Part shown: positions 1 to 6,657 of the stretch, piece after piece
How the letters are laid out: each line of letters begins with the position of its first letter
Position numbering within the stretch: position 1 is the stretch's first letter
The notes under the pieces: generated by a model
Told to the model about the DNA's origin: nothing
What the model saw: only the letters and a program-made list of their open reading frames with translations
The model's database searches: none
Made by a program: the position numbers and the translations under genes
NCBI GenBank assembly: GCA_002352045.1
Contig: DEHT01000055.1
Coordinates: 78,851-108,945, forward strand
From: Chitinophagaceae bacterium UBA2793
GTDB lineage: Bacteria > Bacteroidota > Bacteroidia > Chitinophagales > Chitinophagaceae
Length of the DNA: 30,095 nt
Direction: 5' to 3'

Positions 1-299
1 GCTACCAATACAATACTGCCTGCTACAATTCCACCACCCAACACTCTGTTTAATTCTGTATCGGTAGTTACCATTCTTTTTTCTTCGGCACTACTTACAT
101 CATTAATGGAAACCGTTTTTAATTTTTTGCCATCACTATAGTTATCCCAATTTTCTTTAGAGGTTAATTTATCGTTCCCCTTAACAACAACTTCTTCAAC
201 AAAACTATTCCACTGATTGCACGATGGACATTTACCCAACCATTTTGCACTTTCGTATCCGCAACTTTGACAAAAAAACGCCGACTTTGTTTTACTCAT
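1..299 (-). CDS. radA: DNA repair protein RadA (Sms), N-terminal part, cut by left edge
   Basis: RadA is a RecA-like ATPase that processes recombination intermediates and drives branch migration. Reading from the ATG at 299 leftward gives about 99 residues. They begin with a four-cysteine zinc finger (C10-x2-C13 and C24-x2-C27, the second pair as CPSC followed by NQWNSF). A short linker follows, then the conserved lead-in to the ATPase core, TELNRVLGGGIVAGSIVLV. The Walker A motif should lie just beyond the window. The pattern is diagnostic for RadA/Sms and the start fits the family exactly. The gene is divergent from the TonB-dependent receptor. No perfect TAnnTTTG box lies upstream, only near matches (TACTTTTA, TACTTTTT) on the minus strand. 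Truncation is due to the window edge, not to a mutation. Confidence 0.95.
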   Translation of the reverse strand, partial: MSKTKSAFFCQSCGYESAKWLGKCPSCNQWNSFVEEVVVKGNDKLTSKENWDNYSDGKKLKTVSINDVSSAEEKRMVTTDTELNRVLGGGIVAGSIVLV

Positions 300-461
300 G
301 CAGTAAAAGTAATTGTGATAATTAAAAAGTAAAAATTAAAATGAAGCGATGGGTTGATGTTTTCTATTTTCAATTTTTAAAAATGATTAGAATGCTTTCT
401 AAAAAAAATGAATTGAAAAAAGCAAACAAAAAAAGGAACTAAATCAAATGATAAAAAAGTA

Positions 462-489
462 AAAGGGTCAGCATTGCTGCTAACCCTTT
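462..489. other. strong hairpin in the radA/TBDR spacer
   Basis: AAAGGGT (462-468) pairs perfectly with ACCCTTT (483-489). Inside it, AGCA (470-473) pairs with TGCT (478-481) around a TTGC loop, with a single C/A mismatch. The fold works on either strand. No T-run follows on either side as in a classic intrinsic terminator, and neither flanking gene ends here. It could be a small-RNA terminator, a leader structure of radA, or a protein-binding palindrome. Confidence 0.45.
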
Positions 490-709
490 GTACTTACTAA
501 CCCATTAAATTCTATTGCTAAATTAGAGTTTTAAGCGGCAAAAAAAAATTTTATTTTTAAAATGTTGATAAAACTAAACCTACCAACAGTATGGTTTAAG
601 AATGCTTGTATGGCTTGCTAAATAGTTGATATGCAATAAATTAAATAAATTTTCTTACAGTTTTTGCTCCCCGTTTTTCTAAAGAATTAAAAAAATAATC
701 AAAATATAA

Positions 710-741
710 TTTGGTTTATAAAATAAACTACTCTATGTTTA
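710..741 (+). promoter_or_regulatory. candidate Bacteroidetes promoter for the TonB-dependent receptor
   Basis: A TTTG (-33 like) at 710-713 is separated by 20 bases from TATGTTTA at 734-741. The latter matches the Bacteroidetes -7 consensus TAnnTTTG except for its last base. The box ends 16 bases before the ATG at 758, which implies a very short leader. Motif positions are seen; promoter function is inferred. Confidence 0.4.
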
Positions 742-757
742 CAATAAATTTAAGAAT

Positions 758-3016
758 ATGAAAGTTTTGCTATTGATAGCATTATTTCCTTTAACAATTA
801 CAACATTAGCCCAGCAAAAAATTGAGGGTAAGGTAGTGGATCAAAAGGGCCGGGCGCTACCCGGTGTAAGTATAGCTATTAAGGATTCTTACGATGGAGC
901 CACCAGCGATTCCTTAGGAAATTTCAGTTTTAATAGCACAGAAAAGGGTAAGGTTTTAGTGGAGGCAACTTATACCGGTTATTCATCATATAATAAAATG
1001 GTTGAATTAGATGGGAAGGATTTAAAACTTGATATATCATTAAAAGAATTAATAACAGAGTTGAAAGCGGTGGTAATTACCGCCGGGTCCTTTGAAGCCG
1101 GAGATAAAAAGAAAACCACGGTTTTAAGTTCGCTTGATATTGTTACCACGGCGAGTGCCGAAGGCGATATTACCGGGGCGCTAAAAACTTTGCCCGGCAC
1201 ACAGCAGGTTGGCGAAACGGGTGGTTTGTTTGTAAGAGGAGGCGCAGCCACGGAAGCCAAAATTTACATTGATGGCAACTTGGTAAACAATTTCTTTTAT
1301 AGTAGCCTGCCGGGCATTGCAAGTAGGGGAAGGTTTAACCCGTTTTTATTTAAGGGAACGGTTTTTAGCAGTGGTGGTTACTCGGCATTATATGGCCAGG
1401 CATTGTCGAGTGCTTTAATTTTAGAGTCAACCGATTTGCCCGAAAGAACGGAGGCCAACCTAAGTATAAATGTAATTGGCGTTGGCGGTGGATTGCAAAA
1501 ACTGGCTAAAGATAAAAAGTCGTCCTGGGGAGCTACTTATAACTTTTCTCATTTAGGCCCGGCGTTTGCAATTATAAAACAAAGGCAGGATTATTTTAAA
1601 GTGCCTGTTTTTCATGAAGGCGATTTCAATTTTAGAAAACGTTTGCCTAAAGGCGGTATGCTAAAATATTTTGGATATTGGAGTGTAGGAAAACTGGGTT
1701 ATAGGGTGAATGATATTGATTCGAATAGTTTAAAAAACTCATTAAAGCTCGATAATTTCAATACCTATCAAAATATAAACTGGAAAGGAAACCTGGGTAA
1801 GGGTTGGAAGTTTATTTCGGGCATTAGTTTTAGCACCGATAAGCAGGACATTGATAACGAATTGCAAGATGCTAATAATAATAAACTGATTTTTCAAAAC
1901 CCACAGGGCTATGCTTATAAAAACTACAATCTCACTACTAAAAGTTATTATGCACAAGCTCGCCTTGTGATTGAAAAAAAATTGTGGGGTTTAAGTATGC
2001 TACGCTTTGGGTCGGATTATTTTCATAGCAATGAAAAATCTTTTTATACTTTATACGACAGCAGCCAATACAATAGAACTTTAAAAGAAAACTTATTTGC
2101 CAGTTTTGCCGAAACCGATTTTTACCTAAGCAATGCATTGGCTGTAAAGCTTGGAACAAGGCTTGAACATTCGCAAATAATGGATAAATGGAATATAGCT
2201 CCAAGAGTTTCGCTGGCGTATAAAGTAGGGAAAAACAGCCAGGCATCTTTAGCTTATGGAATGTTTTATCAAAACCCTGAAAGCCAGTTGCAACCCGCAG
2301 TAAACGGAATTGGGTTTGCAAAAGCTTCTCATTACATTTTACAATACCAAAAAATTACATCCTTACAAACATTTCGTTCAGAGATATTTTACAAAAATTA
2401 CGACCACTTATATAAAACCGATGCAAGCAATCCCGGCCAGCAAGTAGCGGTAAATAATAATGGACATGGATATGCAAAGGGTATTGAGTTTTTTTGGAGA
2501 GATAAAAAAACCATTAAAAATATGGACTATTGGATTTCCTATTCTTTCCTCGATACAAAAAGAGATTACTTAAACTTTCCGCAAACGATGGAGCCCAATT
2601 TTGTAGCAAAACATACGGCTTCGTTGGTGGTAAAAAAGTTTGTAACCAAATTGAAAATGAATATAAATGCCAGTTATAATTTTGCAACAGGCCGTCCTTA
2701 TTATCAACTCAAATATGATAATTCTCAAAACAAATATATAGTGGGAGATGCCGGAAGAACCATTCCTTATAACAACCTTGGGTTTAGTGTAAACTATCTT
2801 CCCTCTATAGGAAAAAAAGATGCAAAGTCGTTTTCGGTATGGGTTTTATCCATTAGTAATTTACTGGGGCAGGAGCAAATATTTAATTATAACTATGGAA
2901 TGATAAATGGAACAAAACAAGCCATTAGGCCTACGTCTAAAAGATTTGTTTATATAGGATGGTTTATCAGCTTTGGAATAGATCAAACCGAAAATGTAAT
3001 CAACAATAATCTTTAA
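758..3016 (+). CDS. TonB-dependent outer-membrane receptor with CarboxypepD_reg-like domain
   Basis: This is a probable outer-membrane active transporter powered by TonB; the substrate is unknown. The 752-residue protein starts with a signal peptide (about 1-19, ending LAQQ). A CarboxypepD_reg-like beta-sandwich follows at about 20-105 (KIEGKVVDQKGRALPGVSIAI type start). The plug domain is at about 115-230, including the LPGTQQVGETGGLFVRGG stretch and the IYIDG motif, and the remainder is a beta-barrel rich in aromatic and asparagine residues. Length is typical for the SusC-unrelated, smaller TBDRs of Bacteroidetes, and no SusD-like partner is adjacent. It is the first gene of a probable four-gene forward run: the next gene starts 33 bases downstream. 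A candidate promoter lies at 710-741. The family is secure; the ligand cannot be read from the sequence. Confidence 0.9.
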   Translation: MKVLLLIALFPLTITTLAQQKIEGKVVDQKGRALPGVSIAIKDSYDGATSDSLGNFSFNSTEKGKVLVEATYTGYSSYNKMVELDGKDLKLDISLKELITELKAVVITAGSFEAGDKKKTTVLSSLDIVTTASAEGDITGALKTLPGTQQVGETGGLFVRGGAATEAKIYIDGNLVNNFFYSSLPGIASRGRFNPFLFKGTVFSSGGYSALYGQALSSALILESTDLPERTEANLSINVIGVGGGLQKLAKDKKSSWGATYNFSHLGPAFAIIKQRQDYFKVPVFHEGDFNFRKRLPKGGMLKYFGYWSVGKLGYRVNDIDSNSLKNSLKLDNFNTYQNINWKGNLGKGWKFISGISFSTDKQDIDNELQDANNNKLIFQNPQGYAYKNYNLTTKSYYAQARLVIEKKLWGLSMLRFGSDYFHSNEKSFYTLYDSSQYNRTLKENLFASFAETDFYLSNALAVKLGTRLEHSQIMDKWNIAPRVSLAYKVGKNSQASLAYGMFYQNPESQLQPAVNGIGFAKASHYILQYQKITSLQTFRSEIFYKNYDHLYKTDASNPGQQVAVNNNGHGYAKGIEFFWRDKKTIKNMDYWISYSFLDTKRDYLNFPQTMEPNFVAKHTASLVVKKFVTKLKMNINASYNFATGRPYYQLKYDNSQNKYIVGDAGRTIPYNNLGFSVNYLPSIGKKDAKSFSVWVLSISNLLGQEQIFNYNYGMINGTKQAIRPTSKRFVYIGWFISFGIDQTENVINNNL

Positions 3017-3049
3017 TCAATTAATCATCACACTTTAAATTACATTATT

Positions 3050-3694
3050 ATGAAACGTTTATTAGTAATAGCATCTTTACTTATTTGCACATTTGCTGTA
3101 AATGCGCAGTCAGAAAAATTTATAACAGCCATGAAAGAAAATATTGCAGCAATTACACCGGCTTTCCAAAAACCGGATGATCTGTTAGCCCTGGCTAATA
3201 AATTTGAAAGAATTGCTACGGCTGAAAAAAATCAATGGTTGCCTTATTATTATGCCGCCTATTGCCAGGTAAATTATGCTTTTATGAATGCTGATAAATC
3301 AAAGTCTGATGCATTAGCCGATAAGGCCACCGCTTTAATTAAGCAGGCAGATGCGCTTGAAGCAAACAATTCGGAAATAAGCTGTATTAAAAGTATGATT
3401 GCAACCGTGCATTTAACCGTTGACCCCATGAACCGGTATATGGAATACGGCCCTGAAAGTGAGAAAAATCTTCAGGCCGCTTTAAAACAAGATCCTACCA
3501 ATCCGAGGCCGGAAATGCTGATTGGGCAAGGGTTGAAATTTACGCCAGAGCAATTTGGGGGCGGTTGCGGTACAGCGTTAGAAAAATTAGAAGCCGCTAA
3601 AACTAAATTTGAATCTTTTAAGCCGGTTACCGAACTTCATCCCAATTGGGGTAAAGAATACAATCAACAGTTAATAGATGATTGTAAAAAGTAA
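3050..3694 (+). CDS. exported alpha-helical (TPR-like) protein of unknown function
   Basis: The 214-residue product begins with a clear signal peptide (MKRLLVIASLLICTFAVNAQ) and is then almost entirely helical. Alternating segments look like degenerate tetratricopeptide helices: for example LALANKFERIATAEKNQWLPYY, ALADKATALIKQADALEANN, then NLQAALKQDPTNPRPEM. A glycine-rich turn (FGGGCG) precedes the last helix, and the two Cys residues flanking the C-terminal helical part might form a disulfide in the periplasm. I do not recognise a named family. It sits 33 bases after the TonB-dependent receptor and 45 bases before a membrane protein gene, so it is probably co-transcribed and may assist the receptor. 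The role is inference only. Confidence 0.75.
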   Translation: MKRLLVIASLLICTFAVNAQSEKFITAMKENIAAITPAFQKPDDLLALANKFERIATAEKNQWLPYYYAAYCQVNYAFMNADKSKSDALADKATALIKQADALEANNSEISCIKSMIATVHLTVDPMNRYMEYGPESEKNLQAALKQDPTNPRPEMLIGQGLKFTPEQFGGGCGTALEKLEAAKTKFESFKPVTELHPNWGKEYNQQLIDDCKK

Positions 3695-3739
3695 CTTAGG
3701 TACAACACCCATTTATACACTTATTTAGGCATTTTTAAT

Positions 3740-4408
3740 ATGGAGAAAAAAGAACTCACCCAACAGCAAAGTCTTGCTTTGATAAATACCATGATTCATA
3801 AAGCAAGGGAGAGTTACGGCGATACCGGCAGAGATTCCATTATGTGGGGCGTAGTTATCACTATTTGTTCGCTGGTAAAGTTTTGCGAAATTCAATTTGG
3901 CTTTAAGCTTCCATTTGATATTTACCTGCTAACAATTGTAGCCGCCATATTTCAGGTAGTAATGGCCATTAAAGATGGTAAAAAGTCAAAAGTAAAAAAA
4001 TATGATGATGCTTTTTTAAGCCCTGCATGGATTGGATTTGGCGTTTGCATTGGATTACTCATCCACATCATTAATCTTTTGTACATAAATTATATGCCTA
4101 TGTACAACGAGTATGTTAATGTTACAGGACATAAACCTGCTTTCAATTTAGGTGAATACATTACTCCATTATTTTTAATGCTATATGGGTTGCCCACTTT
4201 TATTACCGGTATGGGTTGCAATTTTAAACCCATGTTAATTGGTAGTATTATTTGTTGGCTTTGCTGCATAATAACGGTTTACACAAACTATAAGGCCGAT
4301 TTATTGCTTACCGCTTTATCGGCAATAGTAGCATGGTTTATACCTGGTTTATGGATGCTTAGTACTTATAAAAAACACAAAAAATCACAAGAGGTATTGA
4401 ATGTTTAA
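3740..4408 (+). CDS. six-helix integral membrane protein, function unknown
   Basis: The 222-residue protein has a charged cytoplasmic-looking N-terminus (MEKKELTQQQSLALINTMIHKARESYGDTG). About six hydrophobic segments follow, at roughly residues 33-52, 60-78, 93-116, 135-155, 160-178 and 183-205, then a lysine-rich tail (YKKHKKSQEVLNV). No catalytic motif is evident. Its last codons overlap the start of the downstream winged-helix regulator by eight bases (ATGTTTAA at 4401-4408), so translation of the two is probably coupled. A membrane protein translationally tied to a small transcription factor suggests a sensing or stress-response pair, but the signal is unknown. I do not recognise the family. 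Confidence 0.8.
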   Translation: MEKKELTQQQSLALINTMIHKARESYGDTGRDSIMWGVVITICSLVKFCEIQFGFKLPFDIYLLTIVAAIFQVVMAIKDGKKSKVKKYDDAFLSPAWIGFGVCIGLLIHIINLLYINYMPMYNEYVNVTGHKPAFNLGEYITPLFLMLYGLPTFITGMGCNFKPMLIGSIICWLCCIITVYTNYKADLLLTALSAIVAWFIPGLWMLSTYKKHKKSQEVLNV

Positions 4409-4697
4409 GGCACTGGATCCCATATTACACTCGCAACTTAGGCTTGCTGTAGTAAGCTTACTTATTAGTGTAAAAGAAGCTGAGTTTACTTATTTAAAAG
4501 AAAAAACGGGAGCTACTGCCGGCAACCTGAGTGTTCAATTGGGTAAACTAAAAGATGCCGGCTATATTGATATTCATAAACAGTTTAAAGATAATTATCC
4601 GCTTACACTTTGTAAAATCACCAAAAAAGGAGTAGATGCTTTTGAACAATATGTAAAAGCATTGCAAACATATATGAAGCCGGACGCAACAGAGTAA
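4401..4697 (+). CDS. winged-helix transcriptional regulator (HTH_34 / MarR-like)
   Basis: This 98-residue single-domain protein is a DNA-binding winged helix. It starts MFKALDPILHSQLRLAVVSLL, which is typical of small HTH_34-type regulators. The helix-turn-helix follows (YLKEKTGATAGNLSVQLGKLKDAGYI), and the wing ends in LTLCKITKKGVDAFEQYVKAL. No ligand-binding domain is present. The start overlaps the stop of the upstream membrane protein gene (8 bases), which supports coupled translation. It is followed by a strong terminator at 4783-4813. It probably regulates its own run of genes or the receptor upstream (inference). Family assignment is good; target and effector are unknown. Confidence 0.85.
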   Translation: MFKALDPILHSQLRLAVVSLLISVKEAEFTYLKEKTGATAGNLSVQLGKLKDAGYIDIHKQFKDNYPLTLCKITKKGVDAFEQYVKALQTYMKPDATE

Positions 4698-4782
4698 AAG
4701 TTATTTGTAAGCAGATAAATATTTTAATAAATTAAAAACTGGGCTTATAAGTATAGCTTTTCAAAGCAGAAATAGTTTCTTT

Positions 4783-4813
4783 AAAAAAAGCGGATTTAAT
4801 ATCCGCTTTTTTT
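4783..4813. terminator. bidirectional intrinsic terminator between regulator gene and pdxA
   Basis: A 13-base perfect inverted repeat forms the stem: A7-GCGGAT at 4783-4795 and ATCCGC-T7 at 4801-4813, with a five-base loop. It carries an A-run on one side and a T-run on the other, so it can end transcription from both strands. It sits exactly between the convergent regulator gene (stop 4697) and pdxA (stop 4817). Confidence 0.9.
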
Positions 4814-4816
4814 AAA

Positions 4817-5920
4817 TTAATTTTCATCCATTGCAATTTTCTCATCCACTGCATTTCTTAAAACCGCAGCACTCATTTTCTTAAGTGGATTTTTAAACTG
4901 CTCTTTATTTTCTTTTCGGTTGTAGATAATTTCGAGGCAGGTAAAAATGGCTTGTCTAAAAGACGATTCGTCGGCAATGCCCTTGCCGGCAATGTCAAAA
5001 GCCACACCATGGTCGGGAGAAGTTCTCACTGCATTCAAACCCGCTGTAAAATTTACGCCTTCTCCCAATGCCAGCGATTTAAAAGGAATTAACCCCTGGT
5101 CGTGGTACATGGCGAGAACGGCATCAAATTTTTCGTATTGGCCACGGGCAAAAAATGCATCGGCACTGTATGGGCCAAAGCAAAAAACATCTTTGTTTTG
5201 TTTGGCTTCTTTTATAGCAGGTTTAATAATTTCTTCTTCTTCTTTACCAAGCAGCCCTTCATCGCCTGCGTGAGGGTTGAGGCTTAGCACAGCAATTTTT
5301 GGTTTGCTGATAGCAAAATCTTTTTTCAACGATTGGTTCATTACTTGCAGTTTGCTTACTATGGCATCTTTGGTAATAAACTGGGCTACTTCTTTCAATG
5401 GTACATGCTCTGTTAATAAAGCAATACGCATATTTTCGGCAACCATAAACATGGCAACATCTTTTACAGCAAACAATTCTTTAAAGTAAGGGGTATGCCC
5501 TGCATGAGAAAATTGCTCCGATTGTATATTTTTTTTGTGAATAGGAGCCGTAACAAGGCCGTCCAATTTGCCAGCCTTTAATGCTTCGGATGCAACTATT
5601 AAACTTTCAATAGCATACTTTCCTGCTTCGTTTGTTAATTGACCGGGAGTAATATTCACATCTTCCTCCCAGCAATTGTAAATGTTTACCTGCTTTGAAT
5701 TTATTTTGCTAGAATCTTTTATAGCCGAAAAACTGAAATTGTAATCGCTTAAACCTTTTCTATAAAAATTAATAACCTTATTGTTGGCAAAAATTACCGG
5801 TGTAAAAAAATCGAGTAGCCGGGTATCCGATAATGTTTTAATAATAATTTCCGGGCCAATTCCATTGAGGTCGCCACAGCTTATACCTATTAAAGCCTTA
5901 TTGTCGGGTAAATGACTCAT
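4817..5920 (-). CDS. pdxA: 4-hydroxythreonine-4-phosphate dehydrogenase
   Basis: PdxA oxidises 4-phosphohydroxy-L-threonine with NAD(P)+ to a product that PdxJ condenses into pyridoxine 5'-phosphate (vitamin B6 pathway, cytosol). The 367-residue protein shows the family N-terminus (IGISCGDLNGIGPEIIIKTL). It also has TAPIHKKNI and the GHTPYF metal/substrate histidine region, the MYHDQGLIPFK signature and the RTSPDHGVAFDIAGKG stretch near the C-terminus. The start at 5920 (MSHLPDNKALIGIS) was chosen because the frame open to 5980 adds 20 non-conserved residues. It is convergent with the regulator gene and divergent from the first DUF4402 gene. pdxJ is not in the window. Confidence 0.95.
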   Translation of the reverse strand: MSHLPDNKALIGISCGDLNGIGPEIIIKTLSDTRLLDFFTPVIFANNKVINFYRKGLSDYNFSFSAIKDSSKINSKQVNIYNCWEEDVNITPGQLTNEAGKYAIESLIVASEALKAGKLDGLVTAPIHKKNIQSEQFSHAGHTPYFKELFAVKDVAMFMVAENMRIALLTEHVPLKEVAQFITKDAIVSKLQVMNQSLKKDFAISKPKIAVLSLNPHAGDEGLLGKEEEEIIKPAIKEAKQNKDVFCFGPYSADAFFARGQYEKFDAVLAMYHDQGLIPFKSLALGEGVNFTAGLNAVRTSPDHGVAFDIAGKGIADESSFRQAIFTCLEIIYNRKENKEQFKNPLKKMSAAVLRNAVDEKIAMDEN

Positions 5921-6096
5921 ATATTTTATTTGTAAGAATTGTAAAATTACGGCATTCGTTTGTAAAGTGCAGAGATGCATATTAAATACATTTTTTTCAT
6001 TGTGGGCAATACAACACCCATAAAATCGTTGTACTCAGCAGTTGCTCTTAAACCAGTAATTAAATGCTTTATTTTGTAGGAAATATTTATTGGTTT

Positions 6097-6612
6097 ATGA
6101 AATGGAGTGTAGTTTCAAAAATTATTTGTTGTATGGCGGTTTTGCAAATGGCAAATAATGTTTGGGGCCAGCAGCCGATAGATTCGCTCTTTAAAAAGGA
6201 GGATGCTTTAAAAGTAACCGTAAAACAACCATTTTCGTTTGGAGCATATTCGCAAGGGAATGCAGGTGGCGAGGTAGAAATTTTACCGGATGGAAGCCGA
6301 AAGCTGAGTGGTAGTTTGCTCCCGTTAAACTTTGGCTCTACTTATAGTCAGCTTGTACTGGAGGTAGAAGCGCCAAAAGGATCTATTGTTTCTTTTTATA
6401 GCAATGGAAACAATATGCTTACCGGTAGCAATGGGGGAAGAATGCTACTAAAAATTGGCAACAGCATTCCGCAAACACCGTTTTACATTGCAAAAGAACT
6501 ACCGGAAAAAACAATGGTTAATATTGGTGCAACACTTTATGTTGGCAATGCAACAACAACTCCTGCAGGAGCATACAGTGGTAACATCTTTATTTCGTTT
6601 ATGATTGAGTAA
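6097..6612 (+). CDS. exported DUF4402-like protein, candidate minor fibre subunit
   Basis: The product has 171 residues if started at the ATG at 6097; a further in-frame ATG at 6064 would add 11 residues before the signal peptide. After the signal peptide (MKWSVVSKIICCMAVLQMANNVWGQ) comes one DUF4402-type beta-sandwich. It is recognised by FSFGAYSQGNAGGEVEILPDG, a central VEAPKGSIVSFY strand pair, and the closing VGATLYVGNATTTPAGAYSG. The C-terminus (GNIFISFMIE) alternates hydrophobic residues and has a Gly 14 residues from the end, reminiscent of chaperone-usher pilins. It lies 45 bases upstream of the usher-like gene and belongs to the same putative fibre locus as the second DUF4402 protein at 9338. 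The domain call is good; the subunit role (tip, initiator or anchor) is inference. Confidence 0.75.
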   Translation: MKWSVVSKIICCMAVLQMANNVWGQQPIDSLFKKEDALKVTVKQPFSFGAYSQGNAGGEVEILPDGSRKLSGSLLPLNFGSTYSQLVLEVEAPKGSIVSFYSNGNNMLTGSNGGRMLLKIGNSIPQTPFYIAKELPEKTMVNIGATLYVGNATTTPAGAYSGNIFISFMIE

Positions 6613-6657
6613 GTAAGAAGAGAATAATTTGTCCTAATATCCAATAAATCCAAAAAG

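Larger units (their letters stand above)
300..757. other. 458-base gap between divergent radA and TonB-dependent receptor
   Basis: This is a very AT-rich spacer without a convincing gene. It holds a strong hairpin at 462-489 and a candidate promoter for the receptor at 710-741 (both listed separately). Possible -7 boxes for radA just right of position 300 are imperfect. A 33-codon frame at 341-442 is lysine-rich and lacks a ribosome binding site, so it was not accepted. Confidence 0.6.

Noticed and set aside
341..442. 33-codon frame in the radA/TBDR spacer
   Set aside because: No ribosome binding site, lysine/asparagine-rich composition expected of random AT-rich DNA, no family recognised.
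5921..5980. N-terminal extension of pdxA to an ATG at 5980
   Set aside because: Adds 20 residues not seen in the family; conserved sequence begins right after the ATG at 5920.
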